Made by a program: the position numbers and the translations under genes
NCBI RefSeq assembly: GCF_002368115.1
Contig: NZ_AP018316.1
Location: forward strand, 3,844,834 to 3,880,644
Source: Dolichospermum compactum NIES-806
GTDB taxonomy: Bacteria > Cyanobacteriota > Cyanobacteriia > Cyanobacteriales > Nostocaceae
Direction of reading: 5' to 3'
Length of the DNA stretch: 35,811 nt
Notes under the pieces: model-generated
Told to the model about the DNA's origin: nothing
Databases searched by the model: none
Seen by the model: the letters and a program-made list of their open reading frames with translations, nothing else
Shown here: positions 7,503 through 17,098 of the stretch, one piece after another
Layout of the letters: each line of letters begins with the position of its first letter
How positions within the stretch are numbered: position 1 is the first letter of the stretch

Positions 7503-10154
7503 CTACTTTTCTTTTCTGGTTTGGATCACCATTTTCTTGTACAAGTCTAATTGCTGCTGAAGAAAGAGACTAAGTTGTTGCAGTGATCTTTGCCGGGACT
7601 GTAATAAAAAGCTGTGTGCTTTAGCCATACGGGCATTATTTTTATTTAAACTTTGATAATTAGGGATAGATTTCATTTTGTATTCATAATTAGACAAAGA
7701 AGTATGTTCTGCAAATTTGAGATTAGGCAAAGAATATAAAGGTGATAAATCTAATTCAACTCGATGACTAAAGAGTTTAGCTAAGGCTTTGATAATGGAG
7801 GTATGATCATCTACACCTCTTCTATTTAGAGATACAGCTAGATGTTCTTTGTCTTTGAGAATTTCGCTAATCCAACGACTACAGTTACTACCAACACCAA
7901 CTTCAATAAAGATTCTGATATTATCATTGTAGGCACGATTAACTAAGCGAGGAAAATCAAGTTGGTGACAAAGGGCTTTAGCAATATTTTTGCCTATTAA
8001 ATTACTATCAATTTTGATAGGTGCGTATTCTGCCGCAGAATAGAAAATTGTTTTGGAATTGGTTTGGATAGGTAAGGTATTGACCTTTACTAATTCATCA
8101 TATTCAGAGTGCATTGGTTCACAATGAATTACATGATTAATTGATGTGGGAAAAGCGTCACATTTTAAGGTTTGAATAACTCTTTTGCAAGCTTTAGTTT
8201 CACCAGCAATAATGACTTCTTCAGGCGTATTAATTAAAACAACATAAACCCGATTCTCATTTTTTAGAACTTCTTGTACTAAGGAATAGGAACATATCAA
8301 AATGTAGTTACTCCAAAATTCTTCACTTTTACCTTCATGAATTAAGGGTAATCCCCAATGCTGACGAACTGCATTTTTAGGACCAGATAGCCGAGTTTTA
8401 AATAAAGGAGATGAGTTCAAATAATCACTCGTACTTTTAAAGCTAGTCCAGACACCTTGTGCTAACATCATACTGGTTTCACCAAGACTATAGCCAAAAC
8501 TATATGGTGATTGAATCTGGAAATAGTTTTTCAGAATTGCTGTCATTAATCCGGCGATACCAACTTCTGATTCCAGCATAGAGACGGGATCATCTATTAA
8601 TGTTTGTTCTATGCTTTCTAGTTGTCTTCTTAATAACTTATTGATACTACGAGGATAGAGAATTTTTTCAATATTGGCGACTCGATTATAAACACTTTTG
8701 ATGACAACATCATTATGTAGTTGAGGAAAAAGACGAAAAATATTTCTTCCTAGTCCTATATAAGAAGTAAAAGAACCAGGATAAACAAAGGAAACATGAC
8801 CTTTTTTTCCTTGGGGATTAACCGTAAAATAACTACCAAGAGGAGTTTGCCAGTCTTTACCAGTAGCAAAAGCAATTTTCACTCCCTGAATTGCTCTTTC
8901 AACTTCTCTTTTTAATTCTTCTGGATGTCGTGAGAGAATTGCTAAAGCGTAAGTTGATTGTTTATATTGCTGATATTTTTGAAAATAATCATTAGCAAGT
9001 TGAGATATGGAATAACCATTTGTGAGACTTTGTTGAAGTGCGATAATTTGTGTTAATAAAGAAGAACGATCATCAGCCGCAATAGGAAATAAACAATAAG
9101 GCATTTCTGCTAAATATTGACTACTGCGTTCTACTTGGCTGATTTCTTCGGACAAAATTAAATGTCCATAAATATTATTTTCTTCCGTCATATTTACCGC
9201 AGCCACTCTTTTAGTCGCACCAGGTTCTAAAAACCAAGGTTTTGATTCTACTGCTACATAAAAGGGACTTCCACGCCAAATTTCTGGCTGTTTAGGATTA
9301 GACCATTGGGGAACACCGGGAATATAACGATGATATAGACAAAGTGCGGTTTTGATGAGGCTAAATATGCCAGATGAGGCTTGTGTGTTACCAATATTTG
9401 CTTTAACGCTACCCAGTCCACAACTCAGATTTTCTCCCCCTGTATGATAGGCTGATATTAAACCTTGAATTTCCACTATATCTGCGTTGGCGATCCCACT
9501 AGCAACAACTTCTAAATAACCAATATCTGCGGCTTTAACATCTGCTATTTGAAACGCCTCCTGACAGGCTTGGGTAATAGTTTCTGGGCGAGTGGGAGAA
9601 TGTTTCACCACACTCAAACCATCAATGACTGCATAGATGCAATGATTTTGTTGCTTGGCTGTTTCATGCAGTTGTAATACTACTGCGGCTGCACCCGCTG
9701 TTTTAATTACATTTTGAGCTTTTTCGTCATAACTGAAAGTATATACACCTTCATTAATTTCTATCGGATAACTCTTGTCTATTCCGACAATTAAAACAGC
9801 TTCAACTTGCTGGGTAGTTAATAATTTTTGACTGACATCCAAAGCTGATAAAAGCGAATTTTCTTCGGAAAAAAATGCTAATTCAGCAGAAATATAATTA
9901 GCTAACTTGGCGGAATTGTCTGTGGGAGAGATGATGATTAAAGCTATTTTTAAATTTGGTTGAATTTTAGCATCTTCCAGCGCAGAATTGATCAATTCTC
10001 GACTTAATGGAGTTTGCTGATAATCTTCAGATGTAACTAAATTTTGCTTGCTTTCATAAATCAGACGTTCAAATTTATTTAATGTTGGTGAATTACTAAC
10101 AAAACAATCCATACCGACAATTGCTAACTTTTGATTTTGTACAATTGATTTCAT
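7503..10154 (-). CDS. pfaB: PfaB-type protein: degenerate KS plus acyltransferase
   Basis: 883 aa from the ATG at 10154, preceded by CGGAGA. The N-terminus (KLAIVGMDCFVSNSPTLNKFE) and overall plan match PfaB of PUFA synthases, an acyltransferase with a ketosynthase-like N-terminal half. The KS half looks inactive. The HGTGT site reads ASGIANADIVE, the second His site reads ANIGNTQASSG (Asn in place of His), and no DxACSS-type cysteine is visible. The AT half (from about residue 430) has FVYPGSFTSYIGLG and an intact nucleophile motif GYSLGETS. The tail is polar and Gln-rich, probably coiled coil. It likely loads or releases acyl groups for the PfaA-like synthase directly upstream. A heterocyst glycolipid HglC/HglD-type protein is an alternative name for the same architecture. 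Confidence 0.85.
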   Translation of the reverse strand: MKSIVQNQKLAIVGMDCFVSNSPTLNKFERLIYESKQNLVTSEDYQQTPLSRELINSALEDAKIQPNLKIALIIISPTDNSAKLANYISAELAFFSEENSLLSALDVSQKLLTTQQVEAVLIVGIDKSYPIEINEGVYTFSYDEKAQNVIKTAGAAAVVLQLHETAKQQNHCIYAVIDGLSVVKHSPTRPETITQACQEAFQIADVKAADIGYLEVVASGIANADIVEIQGLISAYHTGGENLSCGLGSVKANIGNTQASSGIFSLIKTALCLYHRYIPGVPQWSNPKQPEIWRGSPFYVAVESKPWFLEPGATKRVAAVNMTEENNIYGHLILSEEISQVERSSQYLAEMPYCLFPIAADDRSSLLTQIIALQQSLTNGYSISQLANDYFQKYQQYKQSTYALAILSRHPEELKREVERAIQGVKIAFATGKDWQTPLGSYFTVNPQGKKGHVSFVYPGSFTSYIGLGRNIFRLFPQLHNDVVIKSVYNRVANIEKILYPRSINKLLRRQLESIEQTLIDDPVSMLESEVGIAGLMTAILKNYFQIQSPYSFGYSLGETSMMLAQGVWTSFKSTSDYLNSSPLFKTRLSGPKNAVRQHWGLPLIHEGKSEEFWSNYILICSYSLVQEVLKNENRVYVVLINTPEEVIIAGETKACKRVIQTLKCDAFPTSINHVIHCEPMHSEYDELVKVNTLPIQTNSKTIFYSAAEYAPIKIDSNLIGKNIAKALCHQLDFPRLVNRAYNDNIRIFIEVGVGSNCSRWISEILKDKEHLAVSLNRRGVDDHTSIIKALAKLFSHRVELDLSPLYSLPNLKFAEHTSLSNYEYKMKSIPNYQSLNKNNARMAKAHSFLLQSRQRSLQQLSLFLQQQLDLYKKMVIQTRKEK

Positions 10155-10230
10155 TATTATTCTCCGTTTTTTACAAACTAATTGAAATAGAGGACACAGA
10201 AAAAGATTTCTAGATAAATACACTCTTAAA

Positions 10231-10258
10231 TCCTCTCTGCGCCTCTACGTGAAAAAAT
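10231..10258. repeat. Short dispersed GAGGCGCAGAG repeat
   Basis: Read on the minus strand this is TTTTTTCACGTAGAGGCGCA followed by GAGAGG, directly after the stop codon of the large synthase. Related copies occur inside the synthase gene (13373-13401) and near 24322-24348. It is a common cyanobacterial dispersed repeat. Confidence 0.5.
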
Positions 10259-13200
10259 CTAATCTTTGTCTGTTTGTCGAGGTAGAATTGTTCCTTTAGC
10301 CCCAATCATGCGATTATAAATTTGTCCTTGACGGTTATAGGTAATCACATCTGTAACTACTGATGATTCTGTTTTTGATTGGAGTTCACAAGTAACATAA
10401 AATGTTTCACCAAAAGGGACTTTTGCAAACTGTTCAAAATTCTTTATTTCTGATGGTAAACATCCAACTTGATAAAAGTGTTGTGTCCAAATCCAGAGAG
10501 AATGAATCTGGACATCTGCTATGTAAGGATTGAATGTTTGCACCGGAAATTGTCCCTGTTGCTGTGTTGTTGGTTCTGGTAAACAGCATTCAATAGTCAT
10601 CTGACTAGGACTGGTATTTAAAACTGATTTTACCCCCTGAAATGTGCAGCCATGAAATAGACTAGAAGCATTTACTTGATATAATTCTTGATTGCTTTTG
10701 AGAAAATTTTCATCCTGATTAAATTTCAGGTTCTCATAGTTTGGAGGTGTGGGAATTTCTCTTTTAAGAATTAGATTTGTGCTGAAATGATAGCGGATTT
10801 TTCCGTCTGGTGTCTTACTGCTAATTTTAGCAGCAAATTCTATTTCCTGATTTTCGTGTTTCGCCAGTTCTTGAAGTTCTAAAATATATTCACTTGCGAA
10901 GTTTTCATCAAAAACTATGCCTTTTAAAACTTTGAAATTGGACGAACTGAAGGCTGTAAATCCAGGATAGAGTTGTTCGCAAGCATTAGTCATCCATAAT
11001 AACCCACAGGTAGCAGGAAGCACGGGACGACCGAGGATAACATGATCCTGTAAAAATGGATTTTCTGTTAATGTTAATTGGCGTTTAATGCGATAGGTTC
11101 TTAAATCATTTGATAAAGTTGCAGGAACATAAATTAAGGGACTACCAATCACTAATTGAACCGTGTCTTGATTAGCCGTCGTTAGTTCATCAACTAATAT
11201 TTTTGTTCCTGTTTCTACGGGAATAACTTCAATTCCTCTGGCTGCAAAAGCTTTCTTTAATTCTGGTGATACCATGCCACTTTCCCAGGGTCCCCAGTTA
11301 ATAGCCATTACATGACAATTAGGGTAATTATGTTTAATTAAGTGGGCGGATTTGTTGAGGATTTCATTGGCTGTGGCATAATCTGATTGTCCCGCATTTC
11401 CATAAAATCCCACTACGGAAGAAAACAAAACTAAATATTGCAATTGATTTGCTGGTACACACCGCAGGAGATTTTCTAAACCTTTAACTTTAGCTGCATA
11501 AACATTCTCAAAATCCTGAATTGATTTTTTTTCAATGCGTTTATCAGCTAAGTTTCCTGCACCATGAATTATACCTGTTATCGCCCCAAAACGTTCAATT
11601 ACATCTGCAAGTTTTGATTCTAGTAATACTGTGTCAGTAATATCTACACTCAGATATTCTGCTTCTCCTCCTGCTTTTTCAATAGCTTTAAGAGTATTTT
11701 GAATTTCTCGCTGCGAGGAAATTACCTGATATTTTTTCTGCACCATTATTGGTGTTGGTTTTTCTCCTTGGGCTTGAAAATTTTCTAAAATTCGCTGTTT
11801 TAATTCTGCTTCATTTTCACAATCTTCTGCCCAAACTGGTTCAACTTCTGTGCTGGAACGCCCTAAAAGAATAAATTTACATTGATATTGTTGAGCGATT
11901 TTTATGACACATTGGGCTGTGATTCCTTTGGCACCACCACTAACGATAAATACCTGATCTTTAGTAATTTTTTTTGAAGAACTGGTAGTTGGTAATGGGC
12001 TGAAATCTGCAATTAAAGTAACCCTTCCTTTGGCGCTATATCCTACTTCTTGAATTAACAAGTTTGCATCATGAATTTCTGCAAGGATATGTTTTATAGA
12101 TGTTTCTGGATCTAAGTCTGGATTTAAGTCAAGGGAACGACAAAATACATTTTCCCATTCTTGATTAATACTTTTACTAAGTCCGAATAATCCTCCAGGA
12201 ATTGCACTAAAATTATGGGTTTCTCCTAATCCAAATTCACCATCTAAACGCGCAACGGTAATAAAACAACTACGTCCAAATTTTGCAGCTTCGTTGAGTG
12301 GTTCTTTGAGATATTTAGCGATTAAGAAGACATGACGCAGAATAGATTTATCTATGTCTAATGGTATTGTTGGGTGAAGGTGAATAAATGCAGCTACAGT
12401 ACCATAATTATCAGCAATCTGTTTTAACTGTTGTTGTAAACTGTCTTCATTCCAATCAGTTAAAATTACTCGATTGATGCCCTCATTAACATTTGATCCG
12501 ACACCAGGGAAACTTAAAACTACAGTTTTCCAACCTTTCGCTATCAAAATTTCTGCTAATTTCTCTGTAGTGGAAGAACCATCATCAGTTATTAATGCAA
12601 TGTGATTTTCAGGAAGAGAAAATTCTAAACTATCTGGTGTAGTAAGTTGCTGTAATTTAGCAATGCTGCGGCGGATATTTGGTGCAGATGTGGTTGTGAT
12701 TACTTCTACTATTTCCTCAGATAATAAGTTAGGAATTCCCTGGGCTTGTTGCTGCATATACGTGGCAATTTCGCCTAAAGTTCTCAATTCTCCAATTTCT
12801 TCGGGGTTGGGTTTAGGTAAATCGGGATATAGTTCTAATAAACCTCCTAAAATTTCTACTCGTTTGATAGAATCAATTCCCAAATCTGCTTCCATATCCA
12901 TTGACAGTTCTAGCATTTCCACAGGATAACCTGTTTTTTCACTGACAACTGTTAGAAGAATATCGCTTAAATCTTGGGAAATTTCTACTTCTTGTTTCTG
13001 GTTTTCAACTACGGGTGTGGCTGTAATTAATTCTGGTTGGGAAACTTCTACTAATACCTCTTTGCTAGTAATTGCTGTTGATATTTCTACCTGTTGATTT
13101 AAGATATCTGGAACTAAAGTTTGCATATATTCGGCAATTTGTTCCAAGGTTCTTAATTGTCCTAATTCTTCGGGGTTGGGTTTAGGTAAATCGGGATATA

Positions 13201-16200
13201 GTTCTAATAAACCTCCTAAAATTTCCACCCGTTTGATAGAATCAATTCCCAAATCTGCTTCCATATCCATTGACAGTTCTAACATTTCTACTGGGTAGCC
13301 TGTTTTATCACTGACAACGTTTAGTAGAGTTTGACTAAGGGTAGCTTTATCTATATTTGGGATGGTTTTTTCTTCACGCAGAGGCGCAGAGGCGCAGAGA
13401 GGAAGAGGTTGAGAAATATTCTGATTCAGTAAGTCTGGTTTTTGATCATTTTCTAAGTCTTGTTGAATTTGAGGATGATTTACAAAATTGATGTCTTTAT
13501 TTTCTGCGGTCAGTAAATGCAAATGTTTTTGCAGAAGTTGAAAGTAATTTTGGGTATATTCATGTTGATATTTGAGATATTGTTCATGAATGCGGAGGGT
13601 ATCACCTTGATGATCATGAAACCGCATCATGTTCTGGTCAGAATTGGAAATTGCTAGTTGTTGAGTTTGGAATTGATGTTCTGTAGTTTGATTATTTCCC
13701 AATAATAAATACTGTTGCTGCATTAATTGAGAAAATGTCTTTGTGTATTCTGTTTGATTGTGTAAAGATTGTTCATGAACGTGGATAATATCTCGTTGTT
13801 GCTGGCTAAATTCTGTGATAATTTTTTCTAAGTTGTGAATAACTTTTCCATGGTTATCTGGTTGGATTTCGACTTGTTCTAATTTACCATTGAGTGAAGT
13901 TGGGTGGTCGTTGTTACCCTGTGATTGATGATTCTCATTAAATGAAGTTGTCGGTTTTTTGTTACCCTGTGATTGATGATTCTCATTAAATGAAGTTGTC
14001 GGTTTTTTGTTACCCTGTGGTTGATGATTCTCATTAAATGAAGTTGGGTGGTTTTCATTAATTGTTGGTTCAGGAGATAGCACTCTTACATGATGACCAT
14101 TTTCTAAAGCTTTCGCAAATTCTTTTTCAGTTCTTTCGGTAATGTTGGTACTATTTAACCGGACATTCAAAACTTTTTTAGCAGGAACTTCGGGAATTTT
14201 AGTTGCGACTTGATAGGGATCTAAATTTTGCAAATATAATCCAGCTACCTGCAATTGAACTATGGCTTGTCGAAGAGTTTTGTCGCTATTTTTGGTATGA
14301 CTTGGATTTACGGCTATTGCTAGGTGTGGTTTATCACTTAAAATGTCTTTTACCAAATTAGTAAGGACATTTTTGGGTCCAAATTCTACAAAATAATAAC
14401 CGCCAGCAGCATAGATATTTTCAATTTCCTGCTGAAATAATACCTGATTTAACAGTTGTTCTTTGAGAATTTTTTGAATGGCGTGGGGTTCTTGAGGATA
14501 ACGGCTACCTGTAACATTAGTATAAACAGGAATTTGGGCTTCGTTGAAATTTACTTTTTCAACGGCTTGGGCAAAAGGTTTTTGGGCATGAGATACTAAT
14601 GGTGTATGAAATGCTGCGGAAACTCCTAATAAAAAAGTGGTAAAACCTTGATTTTTGAGAATATCTTGGACTTGAATAATTTCCTCTTTTTTTCCAGCTA
14701 ATACTACTTGGTGCTGAGAATTTTTATTAGCAACTGCTACTTGGGGAAACTTTTTAATTACTTCGGTTATTTGATGAATATCTCCTTTGACAGCTAACAT
14801 TCCTCCAGCATCAAAATTGGGATTTGCAGGTGCAGCCATAGCTTGTCCTCTAGCTTTTGCTAGGAACAAATAATCCTCTTCATTTAACACTCCTGCAACC
14901 CACAAAGCTGTTAGTTCACCAAAGCTATGACCGGCAACAAAATCGGGTTTAAATCCAGCTTGTTGCAAGATTTTATATAAGCCCGCACTAAATACACCAA
15001 TTGCCGGTTGTGCATATTCAGTTTTTTGCAATGTTGCTAACTGAATTCGCTTTTTTGTTTCATCAAAAACAGGTTGAGGAAATACTACGCTTGATAAGGG
15101 CTGTAACCCGTCTTCACACAATAGGCTATCCATGTGCGTGTAGGTTTGGCGCAAGCAGGGAAAATTCATTACTAATTCCCGCCCCATTTCTAAGTATTGT
15201 GAACCTTGTCCAGAAAACAAAGCCACTACTTTACCTGTTGTGTCCATCCCCTTTTGGCGGTAGTAAACCCCTTGGGGATGTTCCCAGGATTCGGCTTCAG
15301 GCTTGTTTTTCAGCCCTTCTATGACAATTTGCAGTAATTCCCCAGCTTGCGCTAAATTATCGGCGACAAAGCCTACTCTGGCATAATTAACGGGAATTTT
15401 AGCGGTTTGAGAATCAGTAATTAATTGTTGATAGTATTTTTCTTTACTCTCATTCTGTAATTGTTGTTGGATGTGTTGACAACGAGATAACAACTCTGAA
15501 GGGGTGAGGGCAAATAGCAGTAAGGATTGTGGAGTATGGTGTAAACGGTAAGGGTGATGATGTTCATGTTCATATTCTTCTAAAACAACGTGATAATTCG
15601 TACCACCAAATCCAAAAGCACTGACTCCCGCCCTTCTGGGTTGAGTAGGATGACTTACCCAAGGTCTAGTTTCTGTATTTAAATAAAATGGTGAGTTCTC
15701 AATATTCAGTTTAGGATGGGGGGTACTGACATTAATCGTCGGTGGTAAAACTTTATGATGCAGCGCTAAAGCCGCTTTAATAAGACTGGCAGCACCAGCA
15801 GCCGCTTTAGTATGTCCAATTTGAGATTTAACAGTTCCTAAAGCGATATGCTGTTTTTTCGGGTTATTTTCGCCAAAAACGCTGGTAATAGATGTAAATT
15901 CTGTAGGATCTCCTACCATCGTTCCTGTACCATGTGCTTCAATTAAACCTATACTAGCAGGGGAAATTTCTGCATCTATATATGCTCGATTTAAGGCATT
16001 TATTTGACCTTCCGCGCGAGGTGCATAGATACTTTTATACTTACCATCGCTGGAACTGCCAACGCCCTTGATGACTGCATAAATGCGATCGCCATCTCGT
16101 TGAGCATCTTCTAGGCGCTTAAGTACCAACATTCCCACGCCTTCACCTAATAGCATTCCATCTGCATCAGCATCAAAGGGTCTCACCTTTTCCCCTGGAG

Positions 16201-17098
16201 AAACAGCAGGGGTTTTACTGAAGCACATATAGGCGAAAATTGAGTTATCAGTATCTACACCACCAGTAATCATCATGTCGGCGCGATGTTCTACTAATTC
16301 GCTAACAGCCATCCTTAATGCACCTAAGGAACTTGCACAAGCTGCATCAACTACGCAATTCATTCCCCCCAAATCCAGACGGTTAGCGATACGTCCAGAA
16401 ATCACATTTGCTAACATTCCGGGGAAGGCATTTTCTTCCCATTGCACATATCCACTTTTGAGTTTTTCAATAATTTTTTGGCTATCTTCGTCTGATAAAC
16501 CACTATTCTTGAGAACTTTTTTCCAAAGTGGATCTTGCAATCTTGCACCTAAAGGAACAGCCAATTGTCTACCAATTGCTACTCCTAATACTACTCCTGT
16601 TCGTTCATGATTAAATTGTCGAGATGCACCATAGCCAGCATCTTCTAATGCCTCTTTTGCTACTACTAAACCAAGTAATTGAGAAATATCTGTCACCTCC
16701 AAAATATTGGGAGGTAAGCCAAATTCCATAGGATTAAAATCAATATCTGGTAAAAAACCACCTCGCTTACAATAGGTTTTATCTGGTACTTTTGGATCAG
16801 GATCATAATAATCATCTATATTCCAACGGGATGCAGGAACATCAGTAATACAATCCACTTTCTGAATAATATTTTCCCAGTATTCCTGCAAACTCTTCGC
16901 CTGGGGAAAAATAGAAGCCATACCAACAATTGCTACATCATTTGTTCGCAATTTATCATTAATTTCATTTTTCATATTTGTAGTATCAGGCATATTTTTT
17001 TTCACCGTTATCATCTTGATTACAGACTTTTCACAGTTACTAATTTCATCTTTTAACTGTGTAAAAGCAACTTCAAATTTGGAGGTAGCCATGATCAT
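10259..17098 (-). CDS. pfaA: PfaA/HglE-type polyketide synthase KS-AT-linker-ACP-ACP-KR-DH
   Basis: A 2279-aa multidomain synthase, first gene of the operon. Domains in order: ketosynthase about 53-480 (VAIVGMASIFP, active Cys near 254 in DAACASS, EAHGTGT, KSQIGHTKAAAG). Acyltransferase about 620-920 (FSGQGSQY, GHSFGE). A Gln/His-rich linker about 1010-1250 with a 16-residue tandem repeat (NENHQ) and HEQSLHNQTEYTKTF-type segments. Two nearly identical carrier domains with DLGIDSIKR (Ser near 1287 and 1410). Ketoreductase about 1700-1950 (VSGGAKGIT, YATANE). Hot-dog dehydratase from about 2010 (HVILGRPVLPA). This order is that of PUFA synthase PfaA and of heterocyst glycolipid synthase HglE, so an iterative long-chain synthase is expected. 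No thioesterase or CLF is present. The start is the first of two close ATGs (17098, 17092), preceded by AAGAGC inside a small hairpin. All catalytic residues checked look intact. Confidence 0.93.
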   Translation of the reverse strand: MIMATSKFEVAFTQLKDEISNCEKSVIKMITVKKNMPDTTNMKNEINDKLRTNDVAIVGMASIFPQAKSLQEYWENIIQKVDCITDVPASRWNIDDYYDPDPKVPDKTYCKRGGFLPDIDFNPMEFGLPPNILEVTDISQLLGLVVAKEALEDAGYGASRQFNHERTGVVLGVAIGRQLAVPLGARLQDPLWKKVLKNSGLSDEDSQKIIEKLKSGYVQWEENAFPGMLANVISGRIANRLDLGGMNCVVDAACASSLGALRMAVSELVEHRADMMITGGVDTDNSIFAYMCFSKTPAVSPGEKVRPFDADADGMLLGEGVGMLVLKRLEDAQRDGDRIYAVIKGVGSSSDGKYKSIYAPRAEGQINALNRAYIDAEISPASIGLIEAHGTGTMVGDPTEFTSITSVFGENNPKKQHIALGTVKSQIGHTKAAAGAASLIKAALALHHKVLPPTINVSTPHPKLNIENSPFYLNTETRPWVSHPTQPRRAGVSAFGFGGTNYHVVLEEYEHEHHHPYRLHHTPQSLLLFALTPSELLSRCQHIQQQLQNESKEKYYQQLITDSQTAKIPVNYARVGFVADNLAQAGELLQIVIEGLKNKPEAESWEHPQGVYYRQKGMDTTGKVVALFSGQGSQYLEMGRELVMNFPCLRQTYTHMDSLLCEDGLQPLSSVVFPQPVFDETKKRIQLATLQKTEYAQPAIGVFSAGLYKILQQAGFKPDFVAGHSFGELTALWVAGVLNEEDYLFLAKARGQAMAAPANPNFDAGGMLAVKGDIHQITEVIKKFPQVAVANKNSQHQVVLAGKKEEIIQVQDILKNQGFTTFLLGVSAAFHTPLVSHAQKPFAQAVEKVNFNEAQIPVYTNVTGSRYPQEPHAIQKILKEQLLNQVLFQQEIENIYAAGGYYFVEFGPKNVLTNLVKDILSDKPHLAIAVNPSHTKNSDKTLRQAIVQLQVAGLYLQNLDPYQVATKIPEVPAKKVLNVRLNSTNITERTEKEFAKALENGHHVRVLSPEPTINENHPTSFNENHQPQGNKKPTTSFNENHQSQGNKKPTTSFNENHQSQGNNDHPTSLNGKLEQVEIQPDNHGKVIHNLEKIITEFSQQQRDIIHVHEQSLHNQTEYTKTFSQLMQQQYLLLGNNQTTEHQFQTQQLAISNSDQNMMRFHDHQGDTLRIHEQYLKYQHEYTQNYFQLLQKHLHLLTAENKDINFVNHPQIQQDLENDQKPDLLNQNISQPLPLCASAPLREEKTIPNIDKATLSQTLLNVVSDKTGYPVEMLELSMDMEADLGIDSIKRVEILGGLLELYPDLPKPNPEELGQLRTLEQIAEYMQTLVPDILNQQVEISTAITSKEVLVEVSQPELITATPVVENQKQEVEISQDLSDILLTVVSEKTGYPVEMLELSMDMEADLGIDSIKRVEILGGLLELYPDLPKPNPEEIGELRTLGEIATYMQQQAQGIPNLLSEEIVEVITTTSAPNIRRSIAKLQQLTTPDSLEFSLPENHIALITDDGSSTTEKLAEILIAKGWKTVVLSFPGVGSNVNEGINRVILTDWNEDSLQQQLKQIADNYGTVAAFIHLHPTIPLDIDKSILRHVFLIAKYLKEPLNEAAKFGRSCFITVARLDGEFGLGETHNFSAIPGGLFGLSKSINQEWENVFCRSLDLNPDLDPETSIKHILAEIHDANLLIQEVGYSAKGRVTLIADFSPLPTTSSSKKITKDQVFIVSGGAKGITAQCVIKIAQQYQCKFILLGRSSTEVEPVWAEDCENEAELKQRILENFQAQGEKPTPIMVQKKYQVISSQREIQNTLKAIEKAGGEAEYLSVDITDTVLLESKLADVIERFGAITGIIHGAGNLADKRIEKKSIQDFENVYAAKVKGLENLLRCVPANQLQYLVLFSSVVGFYGNAGQSDYATANEILNKSAHLIKHNYPNCHVMAINWGPWESGMVSPELKKAFAARGIEVIPVETGTKILVDELTTANQDTVQLVIGSPLIYVPATLSNDLRTYRIKRQLTLTENPFLQDHVILGRPVLPATCGLLWMTNACEQLYPGFTAFSSSNFKVLKGIVFDENFASEYILELQELAKHENQEIEFAAKISSKTPDGKIRYHFSTNLILKREIPTPPNYENLKFNQDENFLKSNQELYQVNASSLFHGCTFQGVKSVLNTSPSQMTIECCLPEPTTQQQGQFPVQTFNPYIADVQIHSLWIWTQHFYQVGCLPSEIKNFEQFAKVPFGETFYVTCELQSKTESSVVTDVITYNRQGQIYNRMIGAKGTILPRQTDKD
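12800..13318 (-). repeat. DNA-level duplication of the two ACP segments
   Basis: About 150 bp at 12800-12949 and 13169-13318 are nearly identical, with roughly ten mismatches by eye. They encode the same protein over about 45 residues (from GYPVEMLEL to LPKPNPEE). This points to a recent duplication or gene conversion of carrier domains in the synthase gene. Confidence 0.85.
13373..13401 (-). repeat. Dispersed repeat inserted in frame in the synthase linker
   Basis: TTCACGCAGAGGCGCAGAGG and the following bases, a form of the dispersed cyanobacterial repeat, lie within the linker just before the first ACP. They encode the odd segment LCASAPLREE without breaking the frame. Confidence 0.7.
13913..14056 (-). 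repeat. 48-bp tandem repeat, 3 copies, in the synthase linker
   Basis: Units start at 13913, 13961 and 14009 (each begins GTTACCCTGTG on the plus strand). They encode a 16-residue repeat containing TTSFNENHQSQGNKKP. The third copy diverges at its end. They lie between the AT and the first ACP. Copy number probably varies between strains and would lengthen the flexible linker without changing the frame. Confidence 0.85.

Noticed and set aside
12663..12929. Plus-strand open frame within the synthase gene
   Set aside because: Antisense to the conserved ACP domain; its openness follows from codon bias of the real gene. The same holds for those at 15001-15324 and 16275-16610.
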